This document shows, piece after piece, positions 1 to 7,424 of a stretch of 24,300 nt of DNA. The stretch lies in assembly GCA_026991065.1 (NCBI GenBank), contig JALXCG010000199.1, positions 1-24,300 on the forward strand, given 5' to 3'. Numbering within the stretch: the stretch's first letter is position 1; every line of letters starts with the position of its first letter. Source of the stretch: JALXCG01 sp026991065 [NCBI: Gemmatimonadota bacterium]. Lineage in GTDB: Bacteria > GCA-2686955. Under the pieces are notes generated by a model. It did not search any database, was not told the DNA's origin, and saw nothing but the letters and a program-made list of their open reading frames with translations. The position numbers and the translations under genes were made by a program.

Positions 1-1
1 C

Positions 2-1567
2 ACGGTGACCGGAGTGCGTTATATCGACGACCCGGCGCTGGCGCTGATCGAACTCACCAATGAGTCTTCGATGTTCTCGGGGCTGGTCTCGGGCGCCTTT
101 GACGCCGGTTCGCCGAGCGCCCTTCCGGCCCCCTATCTGGCGCGTTATCAGGAGCAGTGGAATCGCTGGCTGCGGTCGCGCTACGCCAGCCAGCAAGCAC
201 TCGCGGCGGCGTGGGGAGCGCGCGGGTTGCTGGGCGATGAGGATCTCGCGGCGGGAACGGTGCGGGCGCCATCGAAGCGCGGTCTGCGGCGGATGAATGA
301 GCAGCGTCTGGCAGCGTCGCTGCGCTTTCTGGTGGACCTTCAGGTTGCCGCCCATGAGCGACTGCGGGACCATCTGCGCAGGATCGGTGTGCAGGTGCCG
401 ATCACCGGCACTCAGCACTACGACATCGCGCCCGGGCTGCAAGCGCAGGCGCGCATGGATTATGTGGACACGCACGGTTACTGGAATTCGCCGCGCGGCC
501 AGGGGCGGAATGCGCGCATCGTGCCCGGCGCCAGCATGGTCGCCAATCCCGGGCGGCACGAATCCGGGATGCGGCTGGGGTTGGCCTCGCCGATCCCGCG
601 CTGGACGCTGAGCAAAGTGCAGGGAAAGCCGTTGACCGTAAGCGAGTGGAACCACTGCTGGCCGGATGCCCACTCCTATGAACTGATCCCGCTGGCAGCC
701 GCCTACGCCGACTACCAGGACTGGGATGGAATGATGCACTTCGCCTATGCGCAGAGTGCCGAGATGCTGCTTGCCGGTGACAGTTTCTCCAACCCCTTCA
801 CCACCGCCTGCAGCGGAGTTGCGGCGGCGCTCATGCCGGTGGCGGCATTGATCTACGAGCGCGGCGACCTGCGCGCGGACCCCACGGCGTTGGTCCTGCA
901 CTACGATCCGGAACACCTCTACGACGGCGTCAAACAGCGGATCGGCAGTGAGTCACGCTACTGGTGGGGCAAGCAACTGCCCTGGGAAGCGGGCTTGGTG
1001 CGGCGCGTGGAGCGCAGTTTCAGCCCGGGCCGGGATCAGGGGAGTGGGGGCGATCTGGTGCGCGAAGGACCGCTGCAAACCACCACCGGCGAGATCACCT
1101 GGACGGTGGAGGAGGCCGGGCGGCGTGGTTGGGTGGCAATCGCCGCCGAGCGGGTGGCGGGCGTCGTGGGCGGGCTGAGCGGCGCCACGCGCCAGGCCGG
1201 CGTGCTGACCACGCGGGTCGATGTCGACGGCACGATCATGGCCATCAGCCTGGATGATCTTCCACTGACCCAATCGGCCCGCATCCTGGTGGCGGTTGCC
1301 GGCAGCGAACGCAACCATGGACAGGTCATGGAAGACGGGCGGATCGTGGAACTGGGTGGAGCGCCGGTGGAGATGCGGCGAATCAGCGGCGCGGTGCGGT
1401 TGCAGCGGGCGCCCACGGCTCCACGGCTGAAGGCGGAAGCGCTCGATCTGCGGGGGCAGCCGCTCGCCGCCATCACGCTCGGCCAGAGTGACGGCGGCGG
1501 CATCGAGTTGCCGCTGGGGCAAGCGCCGGTGGTGCACTACCTGCTCAGCAACGCCGGCGGCGGGTGA
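2..1567 (+). CDS. Clan GH-A glycoside hydrolase, C-terminal part (partial at left edge)
   Basis: The reading frame is open to the window edge. The first possible start is a GTG at position 5, but it sits just before a strand-4-like motif, so the real start almost certainly lies upstream. Counting from that GTG, ELTNE (residues 16-20) looks like the acid/base Asn-Glu pair at the end of beta-strand 4. TVSEWN (211-216) looks like the nucleophile Glu214 at the end of strand 7. This two-glutamate layout is that of retaining (beta/alpha)8 hydrolases of clan GH-A (GH5/GH42-like). DTHGYW (155-160) fits a substrate-binding strand. After about residue 300 the protein becomes beta-rich, as expected for an accessory C-terminal domain. 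The substrate cannot be read from the sequence. Any signal peptide would be outside the window. It converges on a sulfatase-like gene, so a joint role in polysaccharide breakdown is possible but only inferred. Confidence 0.75.
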   Translation, partial: TVTGVRYIDDPALALIELTNESSMFSGLVSGAFDAGSPSALPAPYLARYQEQWNRWLRSRYASQQALAAAWGARGLLGDEDLAAGTVRAPSKRGLRRMNEQRLAASLRFLVDLQVAAHERLRDHLRRIGVQVPITGTQHYDIAPGLQAQARMDYVDTHGYWNSPRGQGRNARIVPGASMVANPGRHESGMRLGLASPIPRWTLSKVQGKPLTVSEWNHCWPDAHSYELIPLAAAYADYQDWDGMMHFAYAQSAEMLLAGDSFSNPFTTACSGVAAALMPVAALIYERGDLRADPTALVLHYDPEHLYDGVKQRIGSESRYWWGKQLPWEAGLVRRVERSFSPGRDQGSGGDLVREGPLQTTTGEITWTVEEAGRRGWVAIAAERVAGVVGGLSGATRQAGVLTTRVDVDGTIMAISLDDLPLTQSARILVAVAGSERNHGQVMEDGRIVELGGAPVEMRRISGAVRLQRAPTAPRLKAEALDLRGQPLAAITLGQSDGGGIELPLGQAPVVHYLLSNAGGG

Positions 1568-1576
1568 GATCGGGCG

Positions 1577-1618
1577 CACCGGGGCGCAGTTGGACGCAGG
1601 GTCAGCGGCGCCCCGGTG
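1577..1618. terminator. Perfect 11-bp inverted repeat, probable bidirectional terminator
   Basis: Positions 1577-1587 (CACCGGGGCGC) and 1608-1618 (GCGCCCCGGTG) are exact reverse complements separated by 20 nt. The hairpin lies almost centrally between the stop codon of the glycoside hydrolase (1567) and that of the convergent sulfatase-like gene (1633). That is the usual place for a shared transcription terminator. Neither side has a U-tract, so it is not a textbook intrinsic terminator. It could instead block exonucleases or separate the two converging transcripts. Confidence 0.5.
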
Positions 1619-1632
1619 GCGGCGCACGCTGA

Positions 1633-3639
1633 TCAGTCGATGTATCCGAGCGCCCGCATCTGGTCGGCGATGTCGCCCTCGATGCGGACTGCCTGCGCCT
1701 GCACCGCGATCGCCTCGGATTGCTCAACGATCTGCTGCATCTTGGCCTTGAAGGTGGTCAACGCAACCGGATCCCGCTCCGCGAGATTGTCCAGTTCAGC
1801 GGCGTCTTGCTCCAGATCGAAGAGAAACGCCCGCTCCTCCCGCCCGTGGGTGGCAACAATCAGTTTGCGCGTGCCTTCCGAGAAGGAGCGAGCGTAGTGC
1901 GCGCCCCAGAAGATCTCGGAGAAGATCGGACTGCGTGAGTCGGCGCCGGCCCCCTGAATGGTGGGCAAGAGAGAGGTGCCCTGGAAAGCCGGCGGTGGCG
2001 GCACGCCGATCAAGTCCAGCAAAGTTGGCGCCACGTCAATCATGCTGACCCGCTCCTTGATGCGCAACCCGGCCGGCAGATGACCTGGATAGGAGATCAG
2101 CAGCGGCACATGCGTGGTCTCCTCGTAGAGGGAGTGACCGTGCCCCCAGCCGTGGTGTTCATAGAACTCTTCGCCATGGTCTGAAGTAAACACCAGGAGC
2201 AGTTCGCGATCGGGACGCCGCTCCCGGATTCCCGCGACAAAGCGGCCGATCGCTGCATCCACGGCGTCGATCTCCGCGTCGTAGCGCGCCACCAGTCCCA
2301 GACGATGCTCCTCGTCAACCGCCGGTCCTTCGGTAAAGGGCAGGAACCCACCGACATAGTGCGGGAAATAGCTCTCGCTGGTGTGCCCGCCGAGTAGCTG
2401 CTCATAGCTCTTCTGCAGGTCCGCCGGTGGCTCGTAGGGATCGTGAGGTTCCAGCAGATGCACATAGGTGAAGAGCGGGTGTTCGGTATCCTCCTCCACC
2501 TGGTCATACCAATCGCCGACCGCCTTGAAAATTCCGGCCGCTTCAAAATCCTCCGCCTTCTGCAGCAAGCTGTCGCTCTCCCGGCGCGAGGGCATGAGCA
2601 GCCACTCCCAACCGAGAAAAGTGCCGAGCACACCACCGGCCGCGTAGCCGGCAACCGGCACTCCGATATAGACGCGGTAGAGGATCTCGGAAAGATCGAA
2701 GAGCATGAAGTAGGGCGCTTCCTGGCGATAGAAGCGCTCGAAGCCGCGGCCAAAACCGAAGGTCGGCGACACCAGTCCATTGGCACTGAAGGCGGCGGTG
2801 CGATAGCCGGCGGCGCGGAAGGCCTGGGTCATGGTGTAGGCGGAAGGAGGCAGGGTCTCCTCCAGGCGGCGGGCCTGGTGAGCCGGGGGATAGCGGGAGG
2901 TAAAGATGGAAGCGGTGGAGGGCTTGGTGTGGCAGGAAGCGGCGATGGCTGCATCAAAAACCACGCTCTGCGGCGCCAGGGACTCCAGCCAGCGGGTGGT
3001 GGGGAACTCATAGCCGTAGAGGCTCAAGTGATCGGCCCGCTCGGTATCGACCAGCACAAAAAGGATATCGGGAAGCCCCGCAGATGGCTCACCGAGCGGT
3101 GTCTCCGCGACCGCCGCGTTGCGCTCACTCAGCGACGCCAAGCCGGCCAGCAGCAGCACCAGCAACGCCAGCGCAAACCACGGGCGCATGCTTCCTCCGG
3201 TGCTGCCTCCGGGTCGGGAGAGACGCCGATAAAGGAGCACTCCGCCGCCCACACAGAGAAGCAGCAGTGCACCATCCGCCGTCAGGCTCGATGGCTTGGC
3301 GAACTCCGGCAGGTAAAGCACGTTGATGGCGATCCCGAGGGCCGTGAAGACCACCAGCGGCACCCCGACCGCGACCGGAAAGGCCCGCCGCGAGAGCACG
3401 ACCCTGCGCCGGACGCTCCACGCCAGGAGCAGCGCGAGCAGGAACCCGGCGATGAAGTAGGATTCGCCATGCACCACCGCGGCCAAGAGATGAATGGTCG
3501 CCGGAACCTCGGCTCGCCCGCCGCCATGCACGGACTCCCAGGAATTGATCAATCCGGGGACCATGCCGGTCGCGCCGGCAACAACTCCGGTGCGCCAAGC
3601 CAGGTTCCAGACGGAGGTTTGGGTGGTGTGCGAACTCAT
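1633..3639 (-). CDS. Membrane-anchored sulfatase-like protein (alkaline phosphatase superfamily) with Thr at the nucleophile site
   Basis: I chose the ATG at 3639 (668 aa) because a purine-rich GAGAAAGAG lies just before it; a TTG at 3651 is the alternative. The first ~170 residues hold about five hydrophobic segments (roughly 15-30, 50-76, 87-110, 122-138, 154-170), so the enzyme is anchored in the inner membrane. The catalytic domain starts near 190 with a metal-binding DTERADHLSLYGY motif (198-210). The metal-site DHGEEF follows at 487-492, and HGHSLYEETTHVPL just after it. At the position where sulfatases have C/S-x-P-x-R, this protein has T-K-P-S-T (238-242). It therefore lacks the Cys or Ser that is turned into formylglycine. 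The fold is clear but the reaction is not: a sulfatase-like hydrolase or a phospho-group transferase of the same superfamily would both fit. The substrate is unknown. Confidence 0.8.
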   Translation of the reverse strand: MSSHTTQTSVWNLAWRTGVVAGATGMVPGLINSWESVHGGGRAEVPATIHLLAAVVHGESYFIAGFLLALLLAWSVRRRVVLSRRAFPVAVGVPLVVFTALGIAINVLYLPEFAKPSSLTADGALLLLCVGGGVLLYRRLSRPGGSTGGSMRPWFALALLVLLLAGLASLSERNAAVAETPLGEPSAGLPDILFVLVDTERADHLSLYGYEFPTTRWLESLAPQSVVFDAAIAASCHTKPSTASIFTSRYPPAHQARRLEETLPPSAYTMTQAFRAAGYRTAAFSANGLVSPTFGFGRGFERFYRQEAPYFMLFDLSEILYRVYIGVPVAGYAAGGVLGTFLGWEWLLMPSRRESDSLLQKAEDFEAAGIFKAVGDWYDQVEEDTEHPLFTYVHLLEPHDPYEPPADLQKSYEQLLGGHTSESYFPHYVGGFLPFTEGPAVDEEHRLGLVARYDAEIDAVDAAIGRFVAGIRERRPDRELLLVFTSDHGEEFYEHHGWGHGHSLYEETTHVPLLISYPGHLPAGLRIKERVSMIDVAPTLLDLIGVPPPPAFQGTSLLPTIQGAGADSRSPIFSEIFWGAHYARSFSEGTRKLIVATHGREERAFLFDLEQDAAELDNLAERDPVALTTFKAKMQQIVEQSEAIAVQAQAVRIEGDIADQMRALGYID

Positions 3640-3654
3640 ACTCTTTCTCAAATC

Positions 3655-3675
3655 AAAAAAAAAGGAACTGCGGCT
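3655..3675 (-). terminator. Weak hairpin plus T9 tract, possible terminator or attenuator
   Basis: On the minus strand, just after the stop of the DUF5683-like gene, a short CTGC-AGCC-GCAG hairpin is followed within a few bases by nine T residues (plus-strand A-run 3655-3663). The tract ends about 15 nt before the sulfatase-like start codon. The stem is only 4 bp, so termination would be weak. It may reduce read-through from the gmhB operon into the sulfatase-like gene. Confidence 0.25.
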
Positions 3676-3684
3676 GCAGGCGAA

Positions 3685-4293
3685 TCACCAGGTTGCGGTC
3701 AAAGTGAGCCCCAAAGTGCCTGTTGTGGGATCCAGCACGGGCCCCAACGAGATGCGCCGGTAGTCGCCGGGCTCGGGAAAGTCGTCGAACTCTCGGTCAC
3801 GCCCATAGAGCCAGGCATCGACGTAGGCATCGATGGCGAATCCTACCGCCGCTACTCCCAGGTATACCAAGAGATCGCGCCGAAATTCGAATCGCTCAAT
3901 GTATTTTGCATAGTGCGGCGCGCGGCCCGCGGTGTAGTCATCCTCGGTCTCCCCCGCCCTCCGGGAGGCGTCGAGTGCCCGGTCGACCGGGCCGGTTTCA
4001 TACAGAGCCCAACCCAACAGCCCCGCTTCGACGCTCAGCGCCAGCACCGCCTTGCGTGGATGACCTGTGTAGTACTGGCCCCAGCCCGGCAGCACAAGGG
4101 AGCGAAATACGGCTCCCCGGGGCGAGCGCCGCAGCTGAAAATCGTCGATGTGGCGAGCGGCCGGCGCTGTTGGGGCAGGCTCCGCGGCGGTGGTCACCGG
4201 GTCCGCCGGCTCCGGATTCGGCTTCGGCTCTTGAGCGGGGCTCCGACCGAGCAGCAGGAGAGGCAAAAGCGGCAGCAGTGCGGCTGAAGTCAT
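3685..4293 (-). CDS. DUF5683-like small membrane protein with signal peptide
   Basis: The start is the ATG at 4293, which overlaps the gmhB stop as ATGA. A longer open frame exists upstream but lies inside gmhB. The 202-aa product begins with a hydrophobic signal-like stretch (about 4-15) ending near SPAQ, with no lipobox. A Pro/Ala/Glu-rich linker follows, up to about 47. At 66-75 it has LVLPGWGQYY, the hallmark of DUF5683-type proteins common in FCB-group bacteria. Two further hydrophobic segments (about 82-98 and 141-158) flank a charged loop. The C-terminus (182-202) is a short beta-like stretch. No enzymatic residues stand out, and the family's function is not established. Translational coupling to gmhB hints at an envelope role, which is an inference. 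Confidence 0.65.
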   Translation of the reverse strand: MTSAALLPLLPLLLLGRSPAQEPKPNPEPADPVTTAAEPAPTAPAARHIDDFQLRRSPRGAVFRSLVLPGWGQYYTGHPRKAVLALSVEAGLLGWALYETGPVDRALDASRRAGETEDDYTAGRAPHYAKYIERFEFRRDLLVYLGVAAVGFAIDAYVDAWLYGRDREFDDFPEPGDYRRISLGPVLDPTTGTLGLTLTATW

Positions 4294-4910
4294 CGGGCTT
4301 CTCCACGATCGGCCCCATCGGCGCCGGCCTTGGCGTCGACCAGAATCCAGGATGCCGCGGCGCCCAGGTCGACCGCGTGCGCGGTGGGCACGGGCAGAGG
4401 AAAATCGTAGCGATGAGGATCGGTGACGCGCCCCCCATAGCCGGTAGCCACCTGGACGGTTCTCAAGCCTGCCCGCCGCCCGCACTCGATGTCAACCGGG
4501 CTGTCACCGACCAGATAGGATGCCTGCGGATCGATCGGAAGCGCCCGCAGCGCTTGCGCGATCATGCCGGTTTTTGGCTTGCGACAAGCGCACTCGTGCG
4601 CCAATTCGGCAATTGCGCCCTGTGGATGGTGCGGGCAGTGCAGCAGCAGATCGAGCGCGGCCGCGGAGCCGAGCAGTTCCTCCATGCGGCGACTCACCGC
4701 CAGCCTCTGGGACTCGGAAAGATATCCGCGCGCAATTCCGGACTGGTTGCTCACCACCACCAGGAAAAAGCCGGCGGCGCGCAGTGCCGTCAGACCTTCG
4801 CGCGCCCCGGGACAGAGCGCAACCTGCCGCGGATCAGCCAGGTAATCGACCAGCCGCAGGATGGTGCCGTCGCGATCCAGAAACACCGCGGGGCGCAGAC
4901 TGGCGGTCAC
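4290..4910 (-). CDS. gmhB: D-glycero-D-manno-heptose-1,7-bisphosphate 7-phosphatase
   Basis: This 206-aa HAD-superfamily phosphatase removes the 7-phosphate from heptose bisphosphate in the cytoplasm, a step towards ADP-heptose for the lipopolysaccharide inner core. The nucleophile motif FLDRDGT is at 10-16, with Asp12 as nucleophile and Asp14 as acid/base. Motif II is SNQSGIARG (54-62). A zinc-binding set Cys92-x-His94...Cys107-x-Cys109, followed by RKPKTGM, is the mark of the GmhB/HisB-type subgroup. VGDSPVD (134-140) supplies the metal-binding Asp. The length is normal for GmhB. A related histidinol-phosphatase role is possible but no histidine genes are nearby. The gene follows selC by 44 nt and its stop overlaps the start of the DUF5683-like gene. 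Confidence 0.88.
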   Translation of the reverse strand: MTASLRPAVFLDRDGTILRLVDYLADPRQVALCPGAREGLTALRAAGFFLVVVSNQSGIARGYLSESQRLAVSRRMEELLGSAAALDLLLHCPHHPQGAIAELAHECACRKPKTGMIAQALRALPIDPQASYLVGDSPVDIECGRRAGLRTVQVATGYGGRVTDPHRYDFPLPVPTAHAVDLGAAASWILVDAKAGADGADRGEAR

Positions 4911-4954
4911 CCATCCCCTCCCCGCGAAGCACCGCTCCGCTGCTGAAGGTTCCG

Positions 4955-5051
4955 TGGCGGGAATGTGTGGGAATCGAACCCACCCCGGACGGTATTAGCG
5001 CCCGGCACCGGAGTTGAAGTCCGGGAGGCCCACCAGGACCCATGCATTCCC
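4955..5051 (-). tRNA. selC: Selenocysteine tRNA, tRNA-Sec(UCA)
   Basis: On the minus strand a 97-nt tRNA with encoded CCA can be folded. The anticodon stem CCGGA/UCCGG carries the loop CUUCAAC with anticodon UCA at 5017-5015, which reads UGA. The D-stem has 6 bp (GGGUCC/GGGCCU) closed by a four-base UGGU loop. The variable arm is long, with a 7-bp stem (CCGGGCG/CGUCCGG). The T-arm is GTGGG-TTCGATT-CCCAC and the discriminator base is G. The six-pair D-stem, tetraloop and long variable arm are diagnostic of tRNA-Sec rather than an ordinary suppressor. Seven acceptor pairs form perfectly; the expected eighth pair is a C(5044)/A(4966) mismatch. The gene starts 9 nt after the ridA stop and ends 44 nt before gmhB. 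It implies that the genome encodes selA, selB and selD elsewhere. Confidence 0.93.
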
Positions 5052-5060
5052 CTGTTCATG

Positions 5061-5438
5061 CTACGGAACCACTGCGATTGCCTCGATCTCGACCAAAGCA
5101 CCCAACGGCAAAGCCGCGACCTGGATAGTGGACCGGGCCGGGGGCGGCGTGCTCATGAAACGCGCATACACCTCGTTGACCAGCGGAAAATCGGCCAGAT
5201 CCTGAAGATAGACCGTGGTCTTGACCACATTCTCAAAAGAGCTGCCCGCGGCGCGCAGGATCGCGCCGAGATTCTCCAAGACCCGTTCAGCTTGTTCAGT
5301 CACGGTGGTGCCCAGCAACCGGCCGCTTTCCGGATCCAGTGCGATCTGCCCGGCAGTATAGACCATTCCTCCGGCCAATATCGCCTGCGAGTAGGGGCCG
5401 ATCGCGGCCGGTGCTTGATCCGTGCAAATTGCTTTCAC
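5061..5438 (-). CDS. ridA: RidA family (YjgF/YER057c/UK114) enamine/imine deaminase
   Basis: The start is a GTG at 5438, with GGAG 7 nt upstream (within 5446-5450). Longer in-frame extension would run into glmS. The 125-aa product matches the small trimeric RidA family, which hydrolyses reactive 2-aminoacrylate and related imines formed by PLP enzymes. Family features include IGPYSQAI (13-20), YTAGQI (27-32), the conserved Arg102 in ARSTIQV that contacts the substrate carboxylate, and the C-terminal LVEIEAIAV (115-123) with the conserved glutamates. The gene follows glmS by 14 nt and precedes selC by 9 nt, so it is probably co-transcribed with glmS. The specific substrate is not shown by the sequence. 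Confidence 0.88.
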   Translation of the reverse strand: MKAICTDQAPAAIGPYSQAILAGGMVYTAGQIALDPESGRLLGTTVTEQAERVLENLGAILRAAGSSFENVVKTTVYLQDLADFPLVNEVYARFMSTPPPARSTIQVAALPLGALVEIEAIAVVP

Positions 5439-5452
5439 AGTTCTTCTCCCGA

Positions 5453-7282
5453 CTATTCGACAGTCACGCTTTTGGCAAGGTTGCGGGGCTGGTCCACGTC
5501 GCACTTGCGCAACACCGCAATATGATAGGCCAAGAGCTGCAGGGGAATCACGGCCAGAATCGGGGTCAGAAAATCCAATGTTCTGGGGATGTGGATCACA
5601 TGGTCGGCGTGAGCGCCGATCGCCTCATCCCCCTCGGATGCGATGACGATTACGCGCCCCTTCCGCGCTCGCACCTCCTGGATATTGGCCAGGATCTTGT
5701 CGTAGATCGCGTCCTGTGTGGCAATGAAAACCACCGGCATGTGGGCGTCGATCAACGCGATCGGACCATGCTTCATCTCGGCGGCAGGATAGCCCTCAGC
5801 ATGGATATAGCTGATCTCTTTGAGCTTGAGTGCCCCTTCGAGGGCGACCGGGAAATTATAGCCGCGCCCCAGATAGAGGAAGTTCTGGCGGTCGGAGTAG
5901 CGCTCCGCGATCGAGCGCACGAGCGGGTCGACCTTGAGCGTTTGCTCGATCTGCGCCGGCAACGCATTCAGCGCTCGCAAAATGTCCACGCCGCGCGCCT
6001 CCGAGATTTCCCGGGCGCGGCCGAACTTGAGCGCCATCATGGCCAGCGCGGCCAACTGGGAGGTAAAAGCCTTGGTCGAGGCGACGCCGATCTCCGGCCC
6101 CGCGTGAAGATAGACGCCGCCGTCGGTCTCCCGGGCGATGGTCGAGCCGACAACGTTGACCAGACCGATCGCGCGACTGCCGCGCCGTCGCGCCTCGCGT
6201 AGCGCCGCCAGCGTGTCCGCCGTTTCGCCACTCTGACTGAGAGCGATGAAAAGCGTGCCCGGATCGGGCAAAGGCGAACGCCGGTAACGAAATTCAGAGG
6301 CGTACTCCACTTCGGTGGGAATTCCCGCGAGGGCCTCGAACATGCACTCACCAACCAGCGCGGCGTGCCAGGATGTGCCGCAAGCCAGGAAAACCACGCG
6401 CTTGATTTCGCGGGTATCCGCGGGGGTGAGATTCAATCCGTTGAGACGGGCGGTCGCATCCGTGGCATCCAGTCGACCTCGCATCGTATCCGCGACTGAG
6501 CGGGGCTGTTCATGGATCTCCTTCAGCATGAAATGGTCATAGCCATCGCGCTCGATGCTTCCAAGGTCCCAGTCCACCTCGTGAACCGGCTTGTCCACAC
6601 TCTGGTTTTGAATCGTCTTGGTGATGAAGGAACCCGCGCGAATCACTGCCATCTCATTGTCTGCCAGGTAGACAACTTGGCGTGTATGGGCTACCAGCGC
6701 GGCGATGTCGGAGGCAAAAAAGGTCTCGTCTTCCCCGAGTCCTATCACCAGCGGAGACCCGCGGCGCGCCACTACGGCCACTTCCGGATCCCGGTCGCTC
6801 ACCACGGCGATGCCAAAGGTCCCCTCCACCCGGGCCAGTGCGCCGCGGACCGCCCGCTCGAGGGAATCCTCATAGACCGACGCGATAAGCTGTACCAGGA
6901 CCTCGCTGTCGGTATCCGAAGTGCAGGGAAAACCCGCTTCCTGAACCTCGCGCCTGAGTTCCAGGTAGTTGTCGATGATGCCGTTGTGCACAAGCAGGAA
7001 ATGCCCGGTGTGATCGACATGCGGGTGGGCGTTCTCGCGGGTCGGCGCGCCGTGGGTCGCCCAGCGAGTGTGGCCGATGCCGACGGCGCCTTTCACACCC
7101 TCGCCGTTGATCTCGCTCTCCAGAGCGGCGATCTTCCCCTCGGCCTTGCGCATCCAAACACCGTCGGACGTCAGGACAGCGACTCCCGCCGAATCATAGC
7201 CCCGGTATTCGAGTCTCCGCAGGCCACCGATCAAGATCGGCATGATTTCTCTGCCCCCTACATAGCCGACAATGCCGCACAT
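5453..7282 (-). CDS. glmS: Glutamine--fructose-6-phosphate aminotransferase (isomerizing)
   Basis: This 609-aa enzyme makes glucosamine-6-phosphate from fructose-6-phosphate and glutamine, the first step towards UDP-GlcNAc. The mature N-terminus MCGIVGY exposes Cys2, the glutaminase nucleophile. RGYDSAG (27-33) and the GHTRWATHG segment near 75 belong to the class-II amidotransferase domain. Two SIS domains follow: ACGTSWHA and SQSGETADT in the first, then GRGYNFPVALEGALKLKEIS in the second. The C-terminal NLAKSVTVE is the typical isomerase tail. A clear Shine-Dalgarno AGGAG lies 6 nt before the ATG. There is no sign of a glmS ribozyme in the 142-nt leader. The neighbouring mutase would act on its product. 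Confidence 0.97.
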   Translation of the reverse strand: MCGIVGYVGGREIMPILIGGLRRLEYRGYDSAGVAVLTSDGVWMRKAEGKIAALESEINGEGVKGAVGIGHTRWATHGAPTRENAHPHVDHTGHFLLVHNGIIDNYLELRREVQEAGFPCTSDTDSEVLVQLIASVYEDSLERAVRGALARVEGTFGIAVVSDRDPEVAVVARRGSPLVIGLGEDETFFASDIAALVAHTRQVVYLADNEMAVIRAGSFITKTIQNQSVDKPVHEVDWDLGSIERDGYDHFMLKEIHEQPRSVADTMRGRLDATDATARLNGLNLTPADTREIKRVVFLACGTSWHAALVGECMFEALAGIPTEVEYASEFRYRRSPLPDPGTLFIALSQSGETADTLAALREARRRGSRAIGLVNVVGSTIARETDGGVYLHAGPEIGVASTKAFTSQLAALAMMALKFGRAREISEARGVDILRALNALPAQIEQTLKVDPLVRSIAERYSDRQNFLYLGRGYNFPVALEGALKLKEISYIHAEGYPAAEMKHGPIALIDAHMPVVFIATQDAIYDKILANIQEVRARKGRVIVIASEGDEAIGAHADHVIHIPRTLDFLTPILAVIPLQLLAYHIAVLRKCDVDQPRNLAKSVTVE

Positions 7283-7365
7283 CTTGAACTCCTGGTGGTG
7301 GAATCAGCAGGTGCCGAGGAGATCGCCCCGGTCTTTGCGAAAAATCCTTGGTAAACAAAGAGTAC

Positions 7366-7394
7366 AAACTAGGCAAACAAGGCTCATCGGGCAA
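7366..7394 (-). promoter_or_regulatory. Candidate promoter for glmS
   Basis: In the 142-nt gap between the mutase stop and glmS, the minus strand has TTGCCC (7389-7394), a 17-nt spacer and TAGTTT (7366-7371). These keep the most conserved sigma70 positions (TTG; TA...T) at ideal spacing. The surrounding 40 bp are unusually AT-rich and carry a near-repeat, CTTGTTTGCC and CTTTGTTTACC. This is the only comfortable gap inside the long collinear run, so an internal promoter is plausible, but the match is weak. Confidence 0.3.
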
Positions 7395-7424
7395 CTGATT
7401 CCGCAGACGCCCGGCGCCCCCCGG

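Noticed and set aside
2443-4287. A 614-codon open frame on the plus strand opposite the sulfatase-like and DUF5683-like genes
   Set aside because: It lies antisense to two well-supported genes, has a composition typical of GC-rich shadow frames (many Arg/Gln/Gly/His) and shows no recognisable domain.
3723-4946. A 407-codon plus-strand frame opposite gmhB and the DUF5683-like gene
   Set aside because: Shadow of the GC-rich minus-strand genes; low-complexity Arg/Pro/Ala content and no motif.
7283-7424. Possible glmS ribozyme in the glmS leader
   Set aside because: No ribozyme-like core was recognisable, the leader is short, and the ribozyme is mainly known from Firmicutes-type bacteria.
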